Positions 1 through 12,000 of a stretch of DNA of 64,000 bases are shown one piece after another. The stretch is from Mytilus galloprovincialis (lineage: Eukaryota > Mollusca > Bivalvia > Mytilida > Mytilidae), in the NCBI RefSeq assembly GCF_965363235.1, contig NC_134842.1, positions 35,176,505-35,240,504 on the forward strand, read 5' to 3'. The position numbers and the translations under genes are program-made. How positions within the stretch are numbered: the first letter of the stretch is position 1; each line of letters starts with the position of its first letter. The notes under the pieces were generated by a model. It worked only from the letters and a program-made list of their open reading frames with translations, was not told the origin of the DNA and made no database searches.

Positions 1-187
1 AATATAAAAAATTTTAAAATTTTGAACCAACCGTTTTATCAGAAAAAATACACTGGTTATATAGCAGTTTGACAAACACTCATTTTGATCATTGAGAAGC
101 TTAATATCCCTTTAACAACACAACGTTATTAAAACGTTTAGCTGATTTTACAGAGTTATCTCCCTGTAGTGTTAGGTACCACCTTAA
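1..187 (-). repeat. TTAA-flanked MITE, copy 1 (cut by window edge)
   Basis: One half of a short terminal-inverted-repeat element. It ends at 175-187 in GGTACCACCTTAA and shares its interior (an AGTTATCTCCCT stretch, then the AAAACGTTTAGCTGATTTTAC block) with the copies at 8540-8822 and 47236-47523. The other end lies left of the window. It sits in a Mondo intron and has no coding content. Confidence 0.75.
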
Positions 188-656
188 TGGACAATTATGG
201 AGGCCTACCGAAAATGGCAATATATGTTGCTGTCTTATCTGTAGGAACTTTTGTAACATCATAGTTATTTCCATCTTAATAGGGTCCATATTTGACAAAC
301 TGTAATTATGACATGTCTTAATAAGAGTATTGAATTGTTAATTATATGTGATATTGAATGTCTAGTCATTCAGCATGAATAATAGAGCTTTAAAAACATA
401 TCTATTAGACAGCAACCCTGCAACAGAAATAAAATTGAAAAGTCATCAACAGGTAACATATAGTTATCAACAAGTAACAAGTTCCTATATCATATCATTT
501 CATATAACAAGCTTTAAATTATTACGGATATAGAAAACTTCAGTAGAGATCTCTGATATTCATTCAACTATACATTGTAAGGAAATCCATATAGATAATT
601 TTATGGCAATATTTCCAGAAGATTTATTTAATAACAACAGATGACTTTTATTACAG
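188..656. other. Mondo intron, no recognised element
   Basis: AT-rich intronic sequence between the MITE and the first visible Mondo exon. It ends in a normal splice acceptor (ttacag, 651-656). I see no gene or repeat in it. Confidence 0.6.
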
Positions 657-3046
657 GGCAAGCCAGTGACAGTGAGAAGTAAATCTACAATGAGAACTAT
701 AGCTCCTGCACCTGTTGTACAAAAGACGTCCTACTCTGCCTTGGAGGAACTTCTTAAAACAGGTGAAACTCATATATAGGAGAGTATTGATTGTTAGGGA
801 TGTTATCTATTATTTTGTATTTAAGGAATGACTGTAATATTTTTTCTGTCTTTGAAGAAATAACATAAAAAAATTTGGTTCACACTGAATAACGTGCGTA
901 GCTGATAACAAAATAACGTCAGCCAATCAGAAGACGTGTTACATCCAAAATTAAATTATTTAAGGAATGACTAATATTTTTTCTGTCTATGAAGAAATAA
1001 CATTAAAAAATTGGTGCACACTGAATAAACATGTAGCGGGTTATTTAACAGTGTGCACGGTATTTTTTATGTTATTTCGAACAGACAGAAAAAATATTAC
1101 AGTCATTTCTTATAATTCAATTCTAAATTCCATTTTAAATCCTAGAAAACCATGAAAAAAGTTGATGACGTCACGGTCACATGACTAGATAAAGTCTATG
1201 GGCTAATAACAAAATAACGCAGCCAATCAGAAGACGTGTTGCATCCAAAATTAAATTATTTTATATTGTAGTTAATATAAAAGCTGTTTTTGAATAAAAG
1301 GAAAGACAGCTGTGGTAAAGAATATACCATAATACTTTAAATTATTTTAGAACTTGAAAGAATATTATTTTATTTGTTCATTAACAATTAATTATTTTCT
1401 TAAAATTCCTGTTAAAATTGAATTAAAGGGAAATTCCGCGATTTTTTACTTATCATCTAATTATGTTCATCTTAACATAAAAAACACATTTGCAAAGTTT
1501 TAAATTTATATTCCTTCTAATAACGGAGAAAATCAAGTATTTGTAACTTTTTTGGTTGAATTCTCGAGTGGGTCGTGACGTATTAGCCCGATTTATTGAA
1601 TTCTGGGAAAAAATAAAATCTGTTTAACTCTTATAGCTTATCGACCATATACGTAATTAAAAGCGCACAGCTGACGAATGGTCGAAGTTATGAACCACAA
1701 TATAAGAATGAACGAAAATGAATATGCATATACCGTTTTGTATTGATTGAATTTAACTCCTATAAAATTATCTCTAGTAAATGTTTTTGAATAAATTTAA
1801 TTAATTATTGTTGAGATTTTTTTCATAAAATATTTATTGAACATTTTTAAAGCAATTGCTTTTATGCTATCGCGTATGGCCATCTTTGTGACCCAGATCA
1901 GAGACTCCGCCCATATCAAGCCATAGTATTTTGTTAAACAGGCTCCTGGTCTGTCATTCTTTAACACCTATGTATGTTTTCTAATGTAATACATAGCTTG
2001 AAACTTAAAAAAAAACGTTAGTGGATTTAAGAAGTTTCAGAATATGTTTTGTAGATGTATTTTTGTATTTAAAGGGTCAACCGTTTGACTATCAAATAAC
2101 ATAGAAGTCCGAGTGAAAAAAAGTACATTTTTATAACTGCGATTCCGTTTTCCGCCGTTCGTACGATGTTTAAACAAAATATGGATTCATTTCAGTTGTT
2201 GATTTAGTATTGAAAATTTAACTGAATTATCTCCTATTAAATACGGTTTTATATGTTTAATTTGTGTTTCTTTAAGAGGTCAGGTGCTCTTGTTCATTCA
2301 TAAAATTATCGTTCATTCATACATTTATCGTAAAATCAAAATCACTACACAGGTTAATGCGTAGTGTCAAATGATTACCTGTAATCTAAAAATAGACAAA
2401 CTTTGTTTGCGCAAATAATTTAGCGGAACGAAACCCTTGTTGAAAACACATAACAATAAGTTCGTTTTCCTTTTCTGTCAAAACTCCGTAATATTTATCG
2501 ATCACCTTACTAATGAAATGGACCCGTCCAAACGTAGTAGATGCCAAGTCGGTCCAGATGAAGAGATATTTCAATTTGGAATTTTCTAGTTACATAGATT
2601 GAAAAAAGTACGTCTTTTTAAATATCATGATCAAAACTTGGTATGCATAACAAATGTCAGATGAAACCATTATCCTCGTCTTTTCAGTGAACAAGTCTAC
2701 TACGTTTGTTGACACTCGACGGTCCACCGTGTTAGCAATTTTATTTCACATGTTTTCGAAATATTGAAGATCATTTTTCGCAATGTTTCCTGAAAATTGA
2801 TAAATGTCAAAGCAACGTAGAGCTGTTTGTTCTTGTTCGTATAATAAAATTGAGAATGGAAATGGGGAATGTGTCAAAGAGACAACAACCCGACCATAGA
2901 AAAACATACAACAGTAGAAGGTCACCAACAGGTCTTCAATGCAGCGAAAAATTCCCGTTCCCGGAGGCGTCCTTCAACTGGCCCTAAACAATACATATAC
3001 TAGTTCAGTGATAACGATTTAATGTCATGTTTGTCTGTGATGACCC

Positions 3047-3077
<31 letters not shown>

Positions 3078-6000
3078 ATTTTCGGGATTGCATGAGAATT
3101 ATAGTTATCTCGTATCCACATGCACTTGTTTCTATCCATAGGAAGGTTGACTATCCATATAAAACTATTTTGGATAGAAACAAGTGCCTGTGCTCGTACC
3201 GCATCAGAAGGACATACATGTATATCAACTGAGCAATAATGTTTGGAACTTAGTTTTAAAAATGATGACAAAGTACCATTATGAAAATATTTTTATTAAG
3301 CTGAAATATATATTTATTTTTTACATGTTTATGTCTTGTAAGATATTTGATTTCTTTCCCGTTTTTTAACATTTGCGTCTGGAAAGTTGAAATGTTTTAA
3401 CTTAATCATTTGTGTTAATGGTTAAATATAACTTAATAATGAAAATTGTTAAAATTAAATCAATAAAGGAAATTATTGCCCAGTTACAAACACTACCAGG
3501 GGATAATCCATGATGATTTCTTTTTGAGTTATATGTTTCAGCACATGTATATTTGACCCCAACTTTAGCCTGGTAAACGTGTTGTCTCCTTGTGAAATAT
3601 AAAACATATTAAAAATGACTTTCTGCTAAAGTCTTTTATTTATATAAAGTTAAAACCTTTTACTTCTAACTAGACAACACTCATGTCAGGTTTAATTATT
3701 ATATATATGTGGATGAAAAATAAAAGTCCCCAAACATTAACATGACAGCAATTGCTTTTACAGCCTTTAAGGCTTTGATTACTGATATTGAACTGAAAAT
3801 ATTTCAGTTCTATTTACCGTTATTGTTTTGATAATCATTTCAATGCAACTAATGTGTGAGCAGAGTGTGTATATTATTTTGTAAAGGTCACTGTATATTT
3901 CTCGGCTTGAGGTCAATTCGTTTACCTTGTAGCTATTTAGCCGCAGGTGTGAGTTCAAGCGTACACAGGTATACATGTTGTTATTTGGAAAGGATAAACA
4001 GAAAGGATTAGAAAGAGTATGCTGTCACGATGTTAATACACTAAGATTTAATACACGACGAGAATAAAGATACAATAATTAAATTGTGTAAATTAATTGA
4101 AAATAAAATTCAGATTCGTAATTCCGAAAGTGTATAAAAATAAAAGGAAACAATTTTTGATTACTCAAGTTCTTAGCCGCAATTGGCGTAAAGATTCAAA
4201 TATGAAGCAAAAAATAGTAGTTTTAATCTTTTATAAAAACTAAATGCAATATTACCCAATTTGATATACCATTGTACATCTGTTTGATATCATTGACTTT
4301 ACCGGAATTTCTTAACTTGTATTCAAATCTGGCTGTGTTTAAATGCTAATAAAACTATTGCAATTTTAAAGTTTTTAATTGACAAAAAAATACAACATAC
4401 AACATGCATGATTTTTTTTTAGTTTCTTCTTAACATTTTATTCTTACATAATTAAATTCATTTGACAATCATTTACACGAACTTTTTGTGAAAAGAATAT
4501 CAATTATCTAAGCTAAGGCATTATTTCTTTTGAGGATTTTTGAGGATTTTTTTTTAAATTCTATGATAATATTTGTGCAATGTTGAACATGATAGCCGTC
4601 ATTAATCCAAATAAGTAATACAGTAGTTGTAATAAAAGTTATATTTTAGTCATGCATAACTGATATTGACGAATTTATAATAGTTCGTCCATACATCGTT
4701 GTTCTTGAAACAATCATTATTAGTATACATGTAAGTTTCCTGACGTATAAGAGCCATTGAGGATGAGCTCCAGAGAAATCAGACTAGTGGCGTTTCGTTC
4801 GTTTGTTTGTTGGGAAAGGAGAGGAAATGCAACCGCTTGTACAGATAAACGACAGAATTACCATACAAGCATTTATAGTCAACACAATCAGAAAGAGTTC
4901 CCATCGTTAGACGGGGAATATGAAGGCTTCCAAGAATGAACAAGTGACATGTCTAACTCTGAACAGTTAGAAAACAGACTATCGACATCGACCGCTTGTT
5001 CTTAATATTTGAAACTGTATGCATATATATACGTATACGTTTTGATATATATATAGTGATGAGTTCTTGCGTCTGACAAAAACTAAATTCCTTCATGGTT
5101 ATATCTTGGGGTACGTCTAAACACCGCTCAGGACCTCCTGAGTGCACTCAGGACATACAAAGTGCACCCAGGACCCTTTATAGTCATCGCATTTGCACAC
5201 AGGATGGATGTATATATGCGTTACATGCTGCTTATCTAAGAATTAAATTATTTGAAATCGAACTAAGATGGATATGTTAATTTTTTTTTAAATAATGAGG
5301 GCACGTGTCACTGATTACACAACTACTGAGCCGTGAATTATCCAATCAACAAAATTAATTGGATTATCTTTATTGATGTTTATGGATTGTGATGTTTGTA
5401 CAATGTTGCGTTAAATTTTTTAAGATTGTTTAATGCAGGTAAATTTAAATTATGAACAGTGAAAATAGTAAATTGTTTGAATATGGAGAGAAAAAATAAG
5501 ATATTCCATTCGATGTTCTTTGTATTTTTCATTTTGACGGCTAAATTAATTATTTTGTGTTCTGGAGTTTATGAATCTGTAACAAGTTCGATTTTTGTTT
5601 TTCTTTGGGATTTTTCTCTCTCTCCATATCAATTTAATAAACAAAAACAATGTTTACTAAATATCAAATTTTATTCTCAATAAACCATACACATAGGTAT
5701 AGAAAGACAATTACATGTATGTACAATATTTACAATGACAATATTTACAATTTTAAAAGAAGTCTAATATCTTGGCTGTGTACGTGCTGTCCTTGGTTAG
5801 GCTTGCGTGCAAGCTTCTGGGGTTTTGGCACTTCAAAGTCTGAGCACGAAGACTTAGTTGTGGTTTGGACGGATTCTTCAGAATTTACAGTACATTAAAA
5901 GTACTCAAGGAATTTAATACTGGACAAAAACCTTGCTCAATCTCTGGAAACACTCCTCGTAGTTGAAAGGACGCCACATTTTGCAATAAATTTATCTATA

Positions 6001-9000
6001 TTTTTGAACGTTTTCAAATGAAATGAATTGATTGAAAATTTCCAAACTATATGTAGATTTCTCATATTTCGCAACTGGCTTCAATTATTACAAACAAAAC
6101 GAAGGTTTATTTAACATTTTTTCCAAAACAATATATCTTCTTTGTTCTATATTTTTCAAAAGAAATCTAGGTTTTGTTTGTTTGCCAAGCTTACTTGTAT
6201 GAGGTTAGACCCATCACTAATCACTTTTAATTATTCAAGATCAATCGACCTAATCAACATGATAATTGGTATTCAATATAATCATCGGTCATGCCTGACA
6301 TATTTCATAAAAACGGCGCGTGCCGATGAAAACTCAAATAACTTCTTAAATATTAAATTGAATGTATCGAAACAGAAACTATCAGATGACGAATTAAATT
6401 ATCTATCGAATGCATACCTTCACCAACCACTAAAACATATGTTTCATGTCCTGAGTGCACTTTGTATGTCCTGAGTGCACTCAGGAGGTCCTGAGCGGTG
6501 TTTAGACGTACCGTATATCTTGCCATACGTTTATATTGGTTTGTAAGGTGATTACTCACAATCGTTATTTGAAAATCCTGTTTGTGAGATGTAGATTCAT
6601 TTCAATACAGAAATTTCGTCTATATATTTCACAAGTGTATAACACGGAGAAGCTCTGAAGGTTCATTACTCCCATTTTGTTTGGGTGTGAACCATCGATG
6701 TTTACAGCAATATCACAGAATAAGATGATGGTGGTAGAAAGAACTATGGGCGTCATGTGGCAAATATTACATGCATATCGGACAATGAGTTGTCAATCTG
6801 TATGAAAAGATTTCCAATACAACCATATTATTGAGAAGGAATGTTTACATGCTATACTCTCGTACTAGTATTACAGGGTTCTTGTGGCGTTCACCTTAGA
6901 CACACATCTTTTTAACGATGTTTAAAAAAAAGACAGAACCAATTTAATGTCATATTTCCCTATTTTTTTAAATATAACTAAAAGTCTTTTATCTGACAAG
7001 AATACCCCTATTTAGCGAACAAGTAATTTATTCTTTTTTCTGTTATTGAATACCAAGAAAGAAAATAAATCCCGAAATTAATTTGAAACTTTGATACTCA
7101 AAAGTTTCCCAGCAAAATATTCACATTCCCTGGGGATAATTAGTGTTCGTCCAGTGGCATATATAACAATTGTGATGACGAATTACTTCCTTTGTTCGAG
7201 AACAATCTTATTGAAATATAAATCTGTGATTTTACTAGGTCCACAGCTTCAATGAACCAAAGCAAAAGTTATACATCGACCTGTATTTAAATCAAATTGG
7301 TTCTCTTCTTCTTCTGGTATACAATAGTCTATCGAGATTCGATGATTACATACTATTGGCATACGTGGACTAGTCTATTTACAACACTTTTACCCCTATT
7401 TATTCAAAATATATGTTTTTTTCTTATGTTCAATGTATACATGTATATATTTTAAATTGCGCTATAGTTCCGTAACTTTCTATCCAGTCGTATAAACGAA
7501 TCGTCGGCAAGTGCGTACATTTTTTTAAATCAATATTTCTGGTCTGTTCCAATTGACAATGACTATATATTACATTTTCCCAAATTCACCCTTGGAAAAA
7601 ATATTTAAATAGATTTTAATTTCATCAAATCTTATTTTTTGGGTATTATTTATATGTTTATGAATTATATTCTTTACACCAGAAATGTTATTTATAAACA
7701 AGCGTATGAGTTTAGTAATGACAAGTAAGACAGAGTTGTATATTATTCATCTGATAGTTCAAAATGGAAAGTTATAAGTTATAAGTTATCAGCCGTGTAC
7801 ACTGATCAATACCTGCAGAAGTGAAACGATGCATGAACTTGCAAGCCCGACAGGAAATCGCTTGAATACCTGGACGTGTCACCTCACACCCCTCACAATA
7901 CCTTTGGAAGTAATACCTTTAGCCATGCTGGTGATCAGATGAGGGAAGATCAAAATATATTTGTTTATTACTTTAAAGAATTATGAACAAATTAGATTTT
8001 CGAAAACAATTTTCACGGAACACTTATTTATGATTTCAACTTTGACTTTTCACCTAATTCCAATATCAACAGTTTAAAAACAACAGACCATGGTAATTTA
8101 AAAAAAGTAAGAATATTTTTCGTATCAAGTTAGTTAGTCGGATAAAACAACCGTACGATTGACAAGATATCGACACGCAATTACGACTACATCGGTTACT
8201 GTAGTTTTGTTTCTTTGTGGTTTATAGACATATCGTTTTTATTAATCGGGAAAGAAGACAAAATGGCGGATCGCCGAGAATTGATACTCTAAATTTAAAA
8301 TCGATGGTGATCGCTTATCTAGCGGAATAAAACTTTAATATCTATGAATTTGAGCATTTTTATACAGAATGAACATAATATCAATTTTTGATTTTTTTGC
8401 GAAGTTTCCCTTTAAGGCTCTGGGGTTCTTTCCTTAAGACAAGTTACATGTATATGTAAAAAAAGATGCCTAGACTTTTAAGTAGAAAATTGACACAAAT
8501 ATTTAATGATTACTGTACATGTGGGTTCATTATTATTTGTTAAGGTGGTACCTAACACTACAGGGAGATAACTCTGTAAAATCAGCTAAACGTTTTAATT
8601 ACGTTGTGTTGTTAAGAGAATATTAAGCTTCTCAATGATCAAAATAAGTGTTTGTCAAACTGCTATATAACCAGTGTAATTTTTCTGATAAAACGGTTGG
8701 TTCAAATTTTTTGAAATTTTTATATTTTTGTAAAAGGGTCAAAGTAAATACTTTGTCAAAATTTTAAGAAAATTAAACGACCCAAATTAATTTTAGCTAA
8801 AGTGTTGGGTACCACCTTAAATACCAATTGAATATATTAAAGTGAAACCCCGATTTAAATTTTTAGCAGATTATAATTTTTTTGATTAGGTTATACACAG
8901 AATATTGCAAAACCACGAAAACTGGTACCCATAAAATAAATGATTCCACAGTATAACGTGTCAAGCTCTTAAATGTTCTGGTTTCCATCTTCTTGTACTA

Positions 9001-12000
9001 GGTAGTTGTATCAGCCATAGGATGTTTTCTTCTATTTTAAAGAAATATAATTACAGCATATTTCTTTTATGCTGTTATTTTGTTGATTTAAAATTTGAGT
9101 TTAATTGTATTTTACATATAGCCTAAACATTATGTCATTTAAAGATAGTCAAAAAAACAACCAGCTAGAAATTATATCATTTGAATCAGAAAAAAATCAT
9201 TTAAATGGCCTATATTAAACTTTTTTTCAGGTACTTATCCAGGAGCAGTAATTAATGTGAAGAATGAGGGCAATAAAGCATCGGCTACCTATGTTTCATC
9301 AACTCCGGTCAAACCAATAAAGCCAGCCTTATCTTCTCCAGCATTGTCCACCACAATTGATAAACAAACTTTACCAGTAAGTAGGGATACTCTAGTCAAA
9401 CCAATAAAACAAACCTTATCTACTCCTATCTCTATAAACTTATGCTAATTTGATTTCCTGTCAAACAGACCCTATCCTCTCTATCATGTCTATACATGCC
9501 TTAAGGTAATAATTATTTGATGCCTCCAATCAAACAGACCCTATCCTCTCCATACATGCCTTAAGCTTATAATTGTTTTGATGCCTTCAGTCAAACAGAC
9601 CATATCCACTCCATACATGCCATAAGCTTATAATTATTTGATACCTTCAGTCAAACAGACCCTATCCTCTCCATACATACCTTAACCTAATAATTAGTTG
9701 ATGCCTTCAGTCAAACAGACCATATCATCTCCATACATACCTTAAGCTAATAATTATTTGATGCCTTCAGTCAAACAGACCTCATCTTGTCTATCCTTGC
9801 CATCAACTTATGATAATTGGATTATTCCAGTCAAACAGACCTTATATTCTCATTTCATCAGCTTATGATAAAGTTTCAGGAAGTATTATTTCAGCTAAGT
9901 TTAATTGGTGTATGTAAGACACAACATTGGATATATCACCAATTTATAGGTTTAATCTCTTTTTTCCCCGTGGAACCAGCTGTGACAGACAGACTAGAAA
10001 ACCACACCTTCAGCTGCTTTTTATGTCCCTCCTGTAGCAGAGGGGGCATTTAGTTTTACCCTTGTCTATAAATCTGTCTGTACATCCCAAAGTTCATTTC
10101 TGATCTCTAACTTTAGTTTGCCTCATACAAATCTTTTGAAACTTATACGAAAATGCTTATATCTTCAAAACACAGATCAAGTTTGAATTTTGGTGCCTTC
10201 ACTTTAAACGTTCTAGAGAAATTAAAAAAAATAAGTATTTCCATTCTCTAACTTTAATTTGCCTCCAAAGTTAAAAAGTTGCACAAGGTGTATAGTCATC
10301 TGTACTTAATTCAATTCTATTCGTCTTCTATTAGCTTTAATGTTATGTATAAAAAAGAAGATGTGGTATGATGGCCAATGAGACAACTATCCACAAAAGA
10401 CCAAAATGACACAGACATTAACAACTATAGGTCACCTTACGGCCTTCAACAATGAGCAAAGCCCATACTGCATAGTCATCTATAAAAGACCCCGATAAGA
10501 CAATGTAAAACAATTCAAACGAGAAAACTAACGGCCTTATTTATGTAAAAAAATGAACGTAAAACAAATATGTAACACATAAACAAACGACAACCACTGA
10601 ATTACAGGTTCCTGACTTCGGACAGGCACATACATAAATAATGTGGCGGGGTTAAATATGTTAGCGGGATCCCAACCCTCCCCCTAACCTGGGACAGTGG
10701 TATAACAGTACAACATAAGAACGAACTATAAAAATCAGTTGAAATATGTGTTTACATATTTTTCTTCCACAGACTGTAAAGACAGACAGTCATTTACTGA
10801 AGTCCATCAGTACAGATGATAGTGAAATGACTAGTATTTTATCATCGATTGGTAAACCTACTTTTCATAGTAAGTAATAGTATATCAATATTTATTATAC
10901 TCTTTGCTATTTAAAGCAAAGCTCAGGGTGTATAATAATCATTTTATACATTTGTCTTGCCACACTTTCTTTCTGTAAATTCAAAATCATTGACTAAATT
11001 CAAGAAATAGTTCAGTAAATCTTGATAGGTAATAGCATCGTGCTCCTCTGGCTAATTTTGCTTGCTTAAAAAACAAATGAGTATTCGTAAACTTTGAAAA
11101 TTGCAAAGTCCGGGGCTTTCCATTGAAGCCGGTAGCCGGTGGAAATCTGCCGTTTACGGTGGCTTCAAGTGCCGGCTACTTCACTGACAAAAATATAAAT
11201 TCAAAAAGAAAAAAATATCTTTTTCAAATGTTTACAGGCAGCCGAGAGACGTATTGTCGAAAAGTCGATCATGATAAACAAGGATGAAAAGTCAGTGTTT
11301 ACGTTGGGCTTTATATAGTTCACATGAATTCAGGTCACTGATTGGTTGTCTATTTAAAGTCAGAATGCATTGTTTCTTTTCAAAGATAACAAGAGAGACG
11401 TTCTGGTGGTCATTGAACGATAACAATTGAGACGTTCTGATAGTCATTAACTCGTTGGCTTTTTTTTAATTTTAAAACGTGAAGACAATCAGATAGGATG
11501 ACAATCTTATGTTATGGAATAATATCAGTCAAATTAAAGAAAGTGTAGTAGATCATATTGTTCAAAATCTGGAAAACAGTATCTTTTGAAGCTCATTTTT
11601 CAAAACCCATGTGGTGTTCAGAGAATCAAGGTCAAAAACGAAAGTAGAATATTGTCGACTCAATTTCAAATAAATAACATTTCCAAATGATTTATGTATC
11701 CGACCTATTGAACAGTTTACAAAAAAGAGAAATTTGTTTACAAATGCACGTAGTTATGCAAAAAATAAATAGATCAAGATTTATAATAAACCGAATTATT
11801 ATATAAATAAAAGTAAATGAATTTTAAGCATAAGGTAATAAAAATTTAAAAAAACTATAACATAATAAAAAAAAGAAATTTCTTTGAGATTTATTTTTCT
11901 TTAATTTCATACATAAAAAATGGTCATTTGAAAGATGAAATTAGGTGCCAGGAGATTGCGAGAATGCAGGATTTTGCTTTATTTATGCCAGAGCTTCTGG

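Noticed and set aside
3005-3271. Gly-rich minus-strand ORF
   Set aside because: The glycines come from the poly-C tract and the rest from a dispersed repeat.
1425-8416. One 7-kb transposon or Polinton bounded by AAAGGGAAA-type ends
   Set aside because: The inverted similarity is short and imperfect, the interval has no capsid, polymerase or integrase frame, and it contains several complete unrelated insertions. Two separate copies of a common repeat end are more likely.
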